Positions 1 to 5,708 of a DNA stretch of 5,708 nt are shown here, piece after piece. This DNA comes from Acidobacteriaceae bacterium. GTDB lineage: Bacteria > Acidobacteriota > Terriglobia > Terriglobales > Acidobacteriaceae. The notes under the pieces are model-generated. The model was given only the letters and a program-made list of their open reading frames with translations. It had not been told where the DNA came from and did no database searches. Where the stretch lies: positions 2,048-7,755 of the forward strand of contig PLKR01000245.1 in NCBI GenBank assembly GCA_003140655.1. The letters run 5' to 3'. Each line of letters begins with the position of its first letter. Positions within the stretch are counted from its first letter, which is position 1. The position numbers and the translations under genes are program-made.

Positions 1-1911
1 TTCAGCGTGGAGTGGGACCGGGTGCAACTGGGACAACTAACCAAGCTGGTATCCGGAAACGACAAGGGCTGGCGGGGAGAGGTTCGCTTGAACGCAACGT
101 TAAGTGGCGCCCCGGCGGCTATGCAGGTAGCGGTGGATACTTCCATTCAGGACTTTCACCGCTACGACATATCGAGCAGCGACGGACTGCGGCTGACGGC
201 GCACTGTGATGGCAGGTACAGCTCGGTAGAAGGCGTGATGCACGAAATTTTCTGCAGCGCACCCGTGGGCGATGGCATGATCACGCTGCGCGGCGATGCC
301 GGACTGCCCGGAGTGCGCAGGGTGGATTTGTCATTGAACGTCGAAAGTGTTCCTGTCAGCGCTGTGGGTCAACTTGCTCGACGTGCCAAGAAAAATCTGC
401 CTGCGGATCTTGTGTCCTCGGGACGTGTGCAAGGCAATTTCACGGTGAAAGAGGATGGGGCATCGCCGCGAAGAGCGGAGTTTCAAGGCCGGGGCGAGAT
501 CGCTGATCTTCGTCTGCAGTCCGCAACTACTAAAGGGGAGTTCGCTCCGGGGAACGTACCGTTCGTGCTGAGCTCGGACCGGATCAGCGCTCATACTCTA
601 TCGAAGGGTAGATCTGCCCGCCAGTTGGATGCCGAGGTTTTGCCGGCTCCGGACGAACTGCATCTCGAGTACGGACCTTTTCCTGTTGTTCTGGGGCGTC
701 CAGTGCCAGCGCAGGCGCGAGGCTGGGTGGCGAGGTCGGGTTATGGCATGGTTGTCCGCGGAGATGGGGAAGTCTCGCACATCTTGCGATTGGCCTACCT
801 GCTCGGCCTGCCGGCAGTGAAGGCCACCGTGGAGGGCGTGTCTGAGATGGAGTTGCAGATCGCCGGATCGTGGACGGGAAACGCATCCGGAAATGCCTCG
901 GGTTTTTCTTTGCCGGAAGTGACCGGAACGGTGCAACTGCACAACGTTCAGGTCATGCTGCGAGGAGTGAATGGACCGATTGAGATCTCCTCGGCGGAGT
1001 TGCAGCTTGCGCACCATGAAGCGCGCGTGGAAAAGTTGAGCGCGTTGGCCGCCGATGCACACTGGACGGGGTCTGTGGCCCTGCCGCGCGGTTGTGGAAC
1101 ACCGGGGGCGTGCCTTATCCGCTTCAATTTGAATACCGAAGAGATGGATCTGAGCGAAGTCTCCGAGTGGCTGGGCCCGCAACCGAGCCAGCGCCGATGG
1201 TATCAAGTGTTGACGTCTGCCGCGTCCACGACGCCATCCTTTCTGGACAACTTGCACGCATCGGGCAAGGTGAATGCCGGCCGCTTGCTGATTCACAACC
1301 TGGTTGCTGACCGGGTTTCGGCTTCGCTTGACCTGGAACGCGGGAAGCTGAAGATTTCGGAACTGCGCGGGGATTTGCTTGGGGGAAAACATCGCGGCGA
1401 TTGGCAGGCGGATTTCACAGCAGGCTCTCCGATCTACACGGGAACCGGAACACTGACAGGGATTTCGCTTCAGCAGATGGCCGATGCAATGCACGATCCG
1501 TGGATCTCAGGAACCGCCGGGGGAACTTATCGGTTGACGGCATCAGGGGCGGATTCCGCGGCATTTTGGCTATCGGCTGATGGCGCGCTGCAGTTCGATC
1601 TGCGGGACGGAGGTTTGTCCCACATTTCACTGGCGGGTGATGAGGGACCGCTGCGAATCGCGCGCTGGCAGGGCCGCGCCCGCCTGCGTAACGGGAAGAT
1701 CGAGATTGAGAAAGGGAAACTAGTCTCTCCCGCGGAAGCATATGACGTCGGCGGCACAGCATCGTTGGGGCAGGTGCTGGACTTCATGCTGGCCCGCAGC
1801 ACAGATATGAAATCGGCGGGTGCGCTTGCTTACAGCATCACCGGCACCGTGGCGGAACCTCGCGTAGCGTTGACTCCAACCCCGGAGACACAAGCGCGAC
1901 TGAAGCCGTAA
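1..1911 (+). CDS. AsmA-family envelope protein, C-terminal part (5' truncated by window)
   Basis: The frame is open from base 1 (codons F-S-V-E-W) to TAA at 1909-1911, giving 636 residues with no start in the window; the GTG at 7 is only an internal valine. The sequence is rich in alternating hydrophobic and polar residues, with repeated short 'G...V/L.l.dl' strands typical of the long beta-rich groove of AsmA/TamB-like proteins. The last ~170 residues look like the AsmA C-terminal region: 'LRGDLLGGKHRGDW', 'LQFDLRDGGLSHISL' (around residue 530) and the closing 'YSITGTVAEPRV'. Family members are usually anchored in the inner membrane by one N-terminal helix, which would lie upstream of this window, and are thought to help move lipids across the periplasm or maintain the outer membrane. 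A Cys365-x5-Cys371 pair sits in a loop before a 'WY' motif and could form a disulfide. The exact substrate cannot be told. Family assignment is by pattern recognition. Confidence 0.8.
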   Translation, partial: FSVEWDRVQLGQLTKLVSGNDKGWRGEVRLNATLSGAPAAMQVAVDTSIQDFHRYDISSSDGLRLTAHCDGRYSSVEGVMHEIFCSAPVGDGMITLRGDAGLPGVRRVDLSLNVESVPVSAVGQLARRAKKNLPADLVSSGRVQGNFTVKEDGASPRRAEFQGRGEIADLRLQSATTKGEFAPGNVPFVLSSDRISAHTLSKGRSARQLDAEVLPAPDELHLEYGPFPVVLGRPVPAQARGWVARSGYGMVVRGDGEVSHILRLAYLLGLPAVKATVEGVSEMELQIAGSWTGNASGNASGFSLPEVTGTVQLHNVQVMLRGVNGPIEISSAELQLAHHEARVEKLSALAADAHWTGSVALPRGCGTPGACLIRFNLNTEEMDLSEVSEWLGPQPSQRRWYQVLTSAASTTPSFLDNLHASGKVNAGRLLIHNLVADRVSASLDLERGKLKISELRGDLLGGKHRGDWQADFTAGSPIYTGTGTLTGISLQQMADAMHDPWISGTAGGTYRLTASGADSAAFWLSADGALQFDLRDGGLSHISLAGDEGPLRIARWQGRARLRNGKIEIEKGKLVSPAEAYDVGGTASLGQVLDFMLARSTDMKSAGALAYSITGTVAEPRVALTPTPETQARLKP

Positions 1912-1959
1912 GCTGCCGCTCCGCGCTAGGGTTGGTACCCCGCGCCGCGCAGCACTTTT
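1912..1959 (+). terminator. Possible weak terminator hairpin after the AsmA-like gene
   Basis: Directly after the TAA, GCTGC (1912-1916) can pair with GCAGC (1949-1953), CGCG (1922-1925) with CGCG (1941-1944), and GGGT (1929-1932) with ACCC (1937-1940) around a TGGT loop. The stem is interrupted by an internal loop and a 3-base bulge, and is followed by ACTTTTC, only a four-T run. It overlaps the last codons of the convergent amidohydrolase gene. The T run lies only on the + strand side, so it would serve the AsmA-like gene and not the minus-strand operon. Imperfect pairing makes this tentative. Confidence 0.3.
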
Positions 1960-3620
1960 CCTGGCAACGCTCCCGTCATTTTGCCCTGGTCGATTACGGG
2001 CACGCCATTCACCAGCACGTAGTCCATTCCCTCGGAAAGCTGGTTTGGATTGTCGAACGTGGCGAGATCGCGCACGGTGGCGGGATCGAAGATAACCACG
2101 TCGGCCCACATGCCAGCCTTGAGAACGCCGCGATCGGTAAGGCGCAGACGCTGTGCCGGCAGCGCAGACATTTTGCGGATGGCGTCTTCCAGCGTCAAGG
2201 CTTTCTCTTCGCGAACATATTTGCGCAGGATGCGCGGGAACGTTCCATAGGCGCGCGGATGAGGATGCTCCTGGCCCAGAATGCCCTCCGGCGAAGTTCC
2301 GGAAGAATCGTTGTCGATGGCGACCCAGGGCTGCTGCAGCGCGAGCGTGACATCGGGTTGCGACATGATGAAGATGGCGACGCCAGTGCTAGGGTCTTCG
2401 ATGAGAAAGTCGAAAAGCGCGTCGATTGGATCTTTGTTCCAGAGTTTCGCGATCTCGGAGAGACGCTTGCCCTGCAGGGGAAGCAGCTTGGGATTCTGCA
2501 CCACTCCGATCATGACGGCGTCAGGCCCCGGAATTTCCTGCCATTCGTTTTCCCAGTCTTTGGAGGGCGTGAGCATGTCTTTGCGGATGCGCTCGCGAGT
2601 GGCCGGATCTTGCAGGCGCTCGACCATTTTTGCGTCCCCGCCATCATGCGCCCACGCCGGAACGAAGGCCGAGAACGAATTGAACCCGGCAGTGTAGGCG
2701 TACGTATCGGCGGTGACGTCGGCGCCGGCAGCGCGGGCTGCGTTGATCCTGGCGACAACCTCGGGCATGCGTCCCCAGTTATTTTTCCCGGCGACCTTGA
2801 TGTGCCAGATTTCCACGGGAACGTGAGCTTCGCGGCCAATGCGCAAGGCCTCGTCGATGGCTTCGAGCACGGCATCGCTTTCGCTGCGCATGTGAGTGGA
2901 ATAGATGCCGCCGAACTTGCCACCTTCGGCGGCGAGTGCGATCAGTTCGTCAGTTTTTGCGTAGGGTGCAGGAGCGTATTGGAGTGCCGTGGAGACGCCC
3001 ACGGCGCCATCTTTCATGGCTTCGCGGACGAGCGCCTTCATCTGCTCGAGTTGCTGGGGCGTGGGCTGCTTGTTGTCGTCGCCGAGCACCATACGCCGGA
3101 CTTGCGTGGCACCGACATAGCTGGCCAGGTTGATGCCCGTGCCCTGTTTTTCGAGCCGCGCGAAATACTGGCGGAAGGTGCGCCAGTCAGGATTAATTCT
3201 GTAGTGGTCGTAGCCGGGGCGATCAGCAGCAATGATGGCGTCGTTGAGCGGCGCGATGGAACCACCTTCACCGGTGATCTCCGTGGTGATCCCCTGATAG
3301 ATTTTCGAAGGCAGGCGCGGTTCGACGAGGATGGAGAGTTCGGACTGGCCGAGCATATCAATGAAGCCGGGCGCGACGACCTTGCCGGCGGCATCGATGG
3401 TGCGCTTGCGGGGCGCGGCGGTGAGGTTACCTATCGCAGCGATTCTGCCGTCGCGGATGCCGACATCGCCGGAGTACCAGGGAGAGCCGGTGCCATCGAT
3501 GATGTGGCCGTTGGTGATGACGAGATCGAAAGCTGCAGTTGTCGATTGCGCTGGCGCTGATCGCGGGGTGGCGAAGAACAGCGCGAGCACGAGCAAGAAA
3601 CTCAGTCTGTGAAGGCTCAT
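1926..3620 (-). CDS. Exported D-aminoacylase-like amidohydrolase with altered metal-site motifs
   Basis: This 564-residue protein belongs to the amidohydrolase superfamily, closest by pattern to N-acyl-D-amino-acid deacylases, which cleave N-acyl groups from D-amino acids. The start at 3620 is preferred over the upstream open frame (to 3839, inside the permease gene) because it has an AAAGGAAA ribosome site about 5 bases before ATG and opens a signal peptide: hydrophobic residues 7-17, then an A-P-A|Q cleavage-like site at 24/25. The enzyme is therefore probably periplasmic or secreted. The N-terminal composite domain shows 'ITNGHIIDGTGSPWYSGDVGIRDG' in part (36-58), then 'VVAPGFIDMLGQSE' (81-94). 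Family features retained are His243 (STHMR), His273 (IWHIK), Asp438 (NDSSG), 'HPHPRAYGTFPRIL' (452-465) and the C-terminal 'GVLKAGMWADVVIFD' (498-512). The HxH pair is replaced by Leu90/Gln92, and the family GNCG cysteine motif is GEGG (117-120), so the chemistry may differ. It follows the permease by 53 bases, suggesting an operon. The family is confident, the substrate unknown. Confidence 0.85.
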   Translation of the reverse strand: MSLHRLSFLLVLALFFATPRSAPAQSTTAAFDLVITNGHIIDGTGSPWYSGDVGIRDGRIAAIGNLTAAPRKRTIDAAGKVVAPGFIDMLGQSELSILVEPRLPSKIYQGITTEITGEGGSIAPLNDAIIAADRPGYDHYRINPDWRTFRQYFARLEKQGTGINLASYVGATQVRRMVLGDDNKQPTPQQLEQMKALVREAMKDGAVGVSTALQYAPAPYAKTDELIALAAEGGKFGGIYSTHMRSESDAVLEAIDEALRIGREAHVPVEIWHIKVAGKNNWGRMPEVVARINAARAAGADVTADTYAYTAGFNSFSAFVPAWAHDGGDAKMVERLQDPATRERIRKDMLTPSKDWENEWQEIPGPDAVMIGVVQNPKLLPLQGKRLSEIAKLWNKDPIDALFDFLIEDPSTGVAIFIMSQPDVTLALQQPWVAIDNDSSGTSPEGILGQEHPHPRAYGTFPRILRKYVREEKALTLEDAIRKMSALPAQRLRLTDRGVLKAGMWADVVIFDPATVRDLATFDNPNQLSEGMDYVLVNGVPVIDQGKMTGALPGKVLRGAGYQP

Positions 3621-3624
3621 CGGT

Positions 3625-3632
3625 TTCCTTTC
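3625..3632 (-). promoter_or_regulatory. Ribosome binding site of the amidohydrolase gene
   Basis: On the minus strand the bases before ATG (3620) read GAAAGGAAACCG. The AAGGAAA core is a reasonable Shine-Dalgarno match at normal spacing. It decides the start: the long upstream extension of the frame encodes no signal peptide and overlaps the permease coding sequence. Confidence 0.6.
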
Positions 3633-3673
3633 TATAAAAGCCGGTGCTAGAAATTGTTCGATTCCCCGCCATG

Positions 3674-5032
3674 TCAGCTCTGGACCACTGCCGCGGGACG
3701 TCTTGCGAGGGCGCCCAGGGCAATCCAAATCCCCAGCGCCAGCCATTCGTACACCGTGAAATGGCCGGGGATCGCGGGGACGACTTTCATCACCAACATC
3801 GCGATGGCAACCAGCAAACCAAAACCGGCGACAATCCATTCGCCTGCCAACAGCCTCGACTGGCCCGGCAGTGTGCCCGAGCGTCCCATACTAAGGTAAG
3901 CGGCACAGGTCGCTGCCCATCCTATGGCGCAGGCGACCGAGCCGACCTCGGTGACCGGCACGAGGATCGCATCTCCCAGGAGCATACACGCAGCGGTGGT
4001 CAGTCCGATGCAGAGAACCGCGATTGACGGCGTTTGGTGCTGGGGATGGATGCGGCCAGCGCGGGCGTCGACGAGGCCGCGGCGTCCCAGAGCGAACAGC
4101 AGGCGGCTGGCGGCTACGAAATTTCCATTGAAACACTTGAACAGCGACAGCAGGGCAGCTGCGAGGATGACGTTGACAATCCAGTGTGAGCCGACCGCGC
4201 GTTGGAAGGCAACGGCGGTCATGAACTTCTGGCTGGTCAATTCATGCCAGGGCGCGACGAATGCTACCGCGGCGATGACGACTGTGTAGAAGAGAATGCC
4301 GACCAGGATAGCCATCCAGATGGCTTTCAGAAATCCCCGCCCACGAAACTCGGGAGTGGATTCTTCCGCGGCTTTGCTTACGGATTCGAATCCGGTCATG
4401 AAATACGGGACGATCTGAAGCACGAGCAGGAACGAAACCAGGGGCGCGTGAGTGAAGAGTGGCGGAAAGTTGTGCGGCGATCCTTTGCTTGCGCCGAGCG
4501 CGACGAACACTACGAACAGGGCGAGCGTGCCGAAGGATGTCCAGTTCTGGAAAGTTGCGCTGAGGCGGACGCCGCGGTAGTTCAGCGTGGTGAGCAACGC
4601 TGTGAGGCCTAGACCGATGATGAGGTGCGGGAGGTAGACTGGGCGTCCGGCGATGCGGTAGATTTCCAGCGAATCGATTGACGGAACAATGTAGCCGGCG
4701 ATGCGGCCCACGGCCACGGCTTCCCAGGGGCAAACGATGAAGTAGGCGAGCATCATCATCCAGCCGGTGGAAAAGCTGATGGGGCGGGAAAAAGCTGCTG
4801 CGGTGTAGGCAATCTCGCCCGCGGCGTCTGGCATGGCGGCCACCAGCCTGCCATAAACCCATCCGATCGGGAACAGGAGCGCGCCGCCGATGGCGAAGCC
4901 CAGCAGCGCGCCCAAGGCGCCTCCGCGCAGCAGCCAGTCGTCCATAACCACCAGCCAGCCGACACCGACCATGGTTCCCCAGGCCAGCGTGAAGTAGTCG
5001 GTAAGACGGAGTTTGCGGGCTAGCTGTAACAT
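3674..5032 (-). CDS. APC-superfamily amino acid permease
   Basis: A 452-residue, very hydrophobic protein with about 12 membrane helices (roughly 13-30, 38-58, 86-110, 134-150, 165-180, 198-217, 236-260, 283-300, 336-353, 357-382, 397-416, 427-442). Helix 1 carries the G-x-G break (Gly23, Gly25) that in LeuT-fold amino acid-polyamine-organocation transporters binds the substrate backbone. Helix 6 has 'PYFMTGFESVSKAAEE' (209-224), the counterpart of the family's unwound helix followed by conserved acidic residues. The loop after helix 8, 'ASRLLFALGRRG' then 'IHPQHQTPSIAV', is the family's typical cytoplasmic segment. Expected role: inner-membrane uptake of an amino acid or related amine, probably proton-coupled; the substrate cannot be read. 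ATG at 5032 is the first start after an in-frame stop (TAA at 5074-5072). Its Shine-Dalgarno is poor. The amidohydrolase gene follows in the same direction after 53 bases, so the two probably share one transcript. Length is normal and no damage is seen. Confidence 0.9.
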   Translation of the reverse strand: MLQLARKLRLTDYFTLAWGTMVGVGWLVVMDDWLLRGGALGALLGFAIGGALLFPIGWVYGRLVAAMPDAAGEIAYTAAAFSRPISFSTGWMMMLAYFIVCPWEAVAVGRIAGYIVPSIDSLEIYRIAGRPVYLPHLIIGLGLTALLTTLNYRGVRLSATFQNWTSFGTLALFVVFVALGASKGSPHNFPPLFTHAPLVSFLLVLQIVPYFMTGFESVSKAAEESTPEFRGRGFLKAIWMAILVGILFYTVVIAAVAFVAPWHELTSQKFMTAVAFQRAVGSHWIVNVILAAALLSLFKCFNGNFVAASRLLFALGRRGLVDARAGRIHPQHQTPSIAVLCIGLTTAACMLLGDAILVPVTEVGSVACAIGWAATCAAYLSMGRSGTLPGQSRLLAGEWIVAGFGLLVAIAMLVMKVVPAIPGHFTVYEWLALGIWIALGALARRPAAVVQS

Positions 5033-5070
5033 GAGGACGAGTTCGATCCAGCGAGCGGAGTGGAGCGCGA

Positions 5071-5099
5071 ATTATAAAGCATTGCGCGAGCGGAAGGTC
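5071..5099 (-). promoter_or_regulatory. Candidate sigma70-type promoter of the permease-amidohydrolase operon
   Basis: The minus strand has a perfect TATAAT -10 box at 5076-5071 in the only AT-rich patch of this region. This would start transcription near 5064, leaving about 30 untranslated bases before the permease ATG at 5032. The -35 region is weak: GACCTT lies at 17-base spacing, and GAGACC, sharing only the GAC core, at 19 bases. A weak -35 could mean an activator is needed. No other good -10 box was seen upstream of this operon. Confidence 0.45.
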
Positions 5100-5102
5100 T
5101 CC

Positions 5103-5115
5103 TTTCAGTCTGAAA
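5103..5115. promoter_or_regulatory. Perfect short palindrome, possible operator
   Basis: TTTCAG (5103-5108) and CTGAAA (5110-5115) form a perfect inverted repeat around one T. It lies between the divergent permease and trpS genes, about 40-50 bases upstream of the predicted permease transcription start, a position suited to an activator or repressor. A 13-base palindrome can arise by chance, and no known regulator was recognised. Confidence 0.25.
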
Positions 5116-5137
5116 TTCGCAGCGTGCGTGGTAGTAT
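5110..5137 (+). promoter_or_regulatory. Weak candidate promoter for trpS
   Basis: CTGAAA (5110-5115) and TAGTAT (5132-5137) each match four of six consensus positions with a 16-base spacer. Transcription would begin near 5144, about 75 bases before the trpS ATG. The -35-like element coincides with one arm of the 5103-5115 palindrome. This is the best-placed candidate I could find, but it is weak and might be coincidental. Confidence 0.25.
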
Positions 5138-5152
5138 CGACAATATCCTCGC

Positions 5153-5224
5153 ATGATGCTGCAACCTGTGAACTTGAGCGCTGCGTTCCGCTGTGCCTTG
5201 TCACGACTCTTGAAAAACGGATGA
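5153..5224 (+). CDS. Possible 23-codon upstream ORF coupled to trpS
   Basis: A short frame begins with ATG-ATG at 5153 and runs 23 codons (starting M-M-L-Q-P-V, ending R-L-L-K-N-G) to TGA at 5222-5224. The stop overlaps the trpS start as ATGA, the classic arrangement for translational coupling. It has no clear Shine-Dalgarno, and trpS itself has only a weak one (TTGAAAAACGG before ATG), so coupling would make sense. It contains no tryptophan codons, so it is not a simple Trp-sensing leader peptide. It could be chance, since a frame this short is easily open at this GC content. Confidence 0.25.
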   Translation: MMLQPVNLSAAFRCALSRLLKNG

Positions 5225-5708
5225 CAGCTTCGACCAAATTGCGTACACGCGTGCTCAGCGGCATGCGCCCGACCGGAAAACTGCATCTCGGCAACTATGT
5301 GGGCGCGCTCGATAACTGGGTGCGCATGCAGGATCGGTATCAATGCTTCTTTGAAGTGGCCGACTGGCATGCGCTGACGACGGACTACGCCGACACTTCG
5401 CGCGTGAAAGAGAATTCGCTGGAGGTGGCGCTCGACTGGCTTGCGGCGGGGCTCGATCCGGAGAAGTCCGTGATCTTCATCCAGTCGCACGTTCCGGCGC
5501 ACGCCGAACTGCACCTGTTGTTTTCGATGATCACGCCACTGGGCTGGCTGGAGCGGGTTCCGACCTACAAGGAGCAGCGCGAGAACATCAAGGATAAAGA
5601 TCTGGGAACGTACGGATTTCTGGGCTATCCCGTGCTGCAGTCGGCGGACATTTTGATCTACAAGGCTGATGTGGTTCCGGTGGGCGAAGACCAGGTCGCA
5701 CACGTGGA
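5221..5708 (+). CDS. trpS: Tryptophanyl-tRNA synthetase, N-terminal part (3' truncated by window)
   Basis: The frame from ATG 5221 stays open to the window edge, giving 162 complete codons, about half of the usual ~330-residue enzyme. TrpS is a cytoplasmic class I synthetase that activates tryptophan with ATP and charges tRNA-Trp. Clear signatures are 'SGMRPTGKLHLGNYVGAL' (13-30), which contains the HIGH-type ATP motif as HLGN (22-25), 'EVADWHALTT' (45-54), 'YPVLQSADIL' of the tryptophan pocket, and 'VPVGEDQVAH' (152-161). The KMSKS loop and anticodon-binding domain would lie beyond the window. The segment 'VPTYKEQRENIKDKD' replaces the 'TQFKDKS' type seen in enterobacterial TrpS. ATG 5221 is chosen because it puts the first conserved motif at the usual distance from the N-terminus; the frame is open upstream as far as a GTG at 5128, but that stretch has no TrpS-like sequence. 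The gene is divergent from the permease operon and functionally separate. Confidence 0.96.
   Translation, partial: MTASTKLRTRVLSGMRPTGKLHLGNYVGALDNWVRMQDRYQCFFEVADWHALTTDYADTSRVKENSLEVALDWLAAGLDPEKSVIFIQSHVPAHAELHLLFSMITPLGWLERVPTYKEQRENIKDKDLGTYGFLGYPVLQSADILIYKADVVPVGEDQVAHV

Noticed and set aside
598..1494. A 298-codon open frame on the - strand within the AsmA-like gene
   Set aside because: Antisense shadow of a well-supported coding frame, rich in Arg, His, Gln and Cys, with no recognisable motif.
1932..3560. A 542-codon open frame on the + strand, antisense to the amidohydrolase gene
   Set aside because: It lies wholly opposite a gene with clear family motifs and signal peptide. Its composition (many His, Arg, Gly, Asp) looks like a mirror of GC-rich codon bias, and no recognisable domain or ribosome site is seen.
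3621..3673. Internal promoter between permease and amidohydrolase (TTATAG near the ribosome site)
   Set aside because: The -10-like TTATAG has no convincing -35 partner and sits almost on the ribosome site. Cotranscription from the upstream promoter is simpler.
3621..3839. N-terminal extension of the amidohydrolase frame into the permease gene
   Set aside because: The extension is an out-of-frame reading of the permease 3' end. The internal ATG at 3620 has a ribosome site and begins a proper signal peptide.
5033..5220. T-box riboswitch in the trpS leader
   Set aside because: The leader is short, and I see neither the conserved T-box antiterminator sequence nor a terminator hairpin with a T run before trpS.
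4242..5294. A 350-codon minus-strand frame overlapping the permease gene and trpS start
   Set aside because: It is an alternative frame over the permease gene, whose membrane helices and APC motifs are unmistakable. The translation is Arg/His-rich low-information sequence.
5020..5703. A 227-codon minus-strand frame opposite trpS
   Set aside because: Antisense shadow of trpS, which has its HLGN and GEDQ motifs in the + frame.

Overview
The window looks like ordinary chromosomal DNA from a GC-rich, Gram-negative-type bacterium. The gene content and sequence style (an AsmA-like envelope protein with a short Cys-x5-Cys loop, an exported D-aminoacylase-like amidohydrolase with a 'PGFIDMLGQSE' signature, and a TrpS with a 'VPTYKEQRENIKDKD' segment) are most reminiscent to me of soil Acidobacteriota. 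That placement is recognition from memory and was not tested by any search. I see no mobile elements, CRISPR arrays, rRNA or tRNA genes.

Layout, left to right. (1) Positions 1-1911, + strand: the 3' part of a large AsmA-family envelope gene whose start lies outside the window. (2) Positions 1926-3620, - strand: an exported amidohydrolase of the N-acyl-D-amino-acid deacylase group, converging on gene 1 with a 14-base gap; an imperfect hairpin lies at this junction. (3) Positions 3674-5032, - strand: a 12-helix APC-superfamily amino acid permease, 53 bases upstream of the amidohydrolase and very probably in the same operon. (4) Positions 5033-5220: a divergent intergenic region with a perfect TATAAT box facing the permease, several small repeats, and a 23-codon upstream ORF overlapping the next gene. 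(5) From 5221 to the right edge, + strand: the N-terminal 162 codons of tryptophanyl-tRNA synthetase (trpS), cut by the window end.

How the genes may work together: the permease and the secreted amidohydrolase suggest a small scavenging unit that releases an amino acid (or a related small amine/acid) outside the inner membrane and imports it. The amidohydrolase is the most notable element. It keeps the two later metal-ligand histidines and the catalytic aspartate of the D-aminoacylase fold, but the HxH motif reads LGQ and the GNCG cysteine motif reads GEGG, so its metal centre and reaction probably differ from classical D-aminoacylases. The AsmA-like gene and trpS appear to be functionally unrelated neighbours. 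I did not find a clearly new multi-gene system here.
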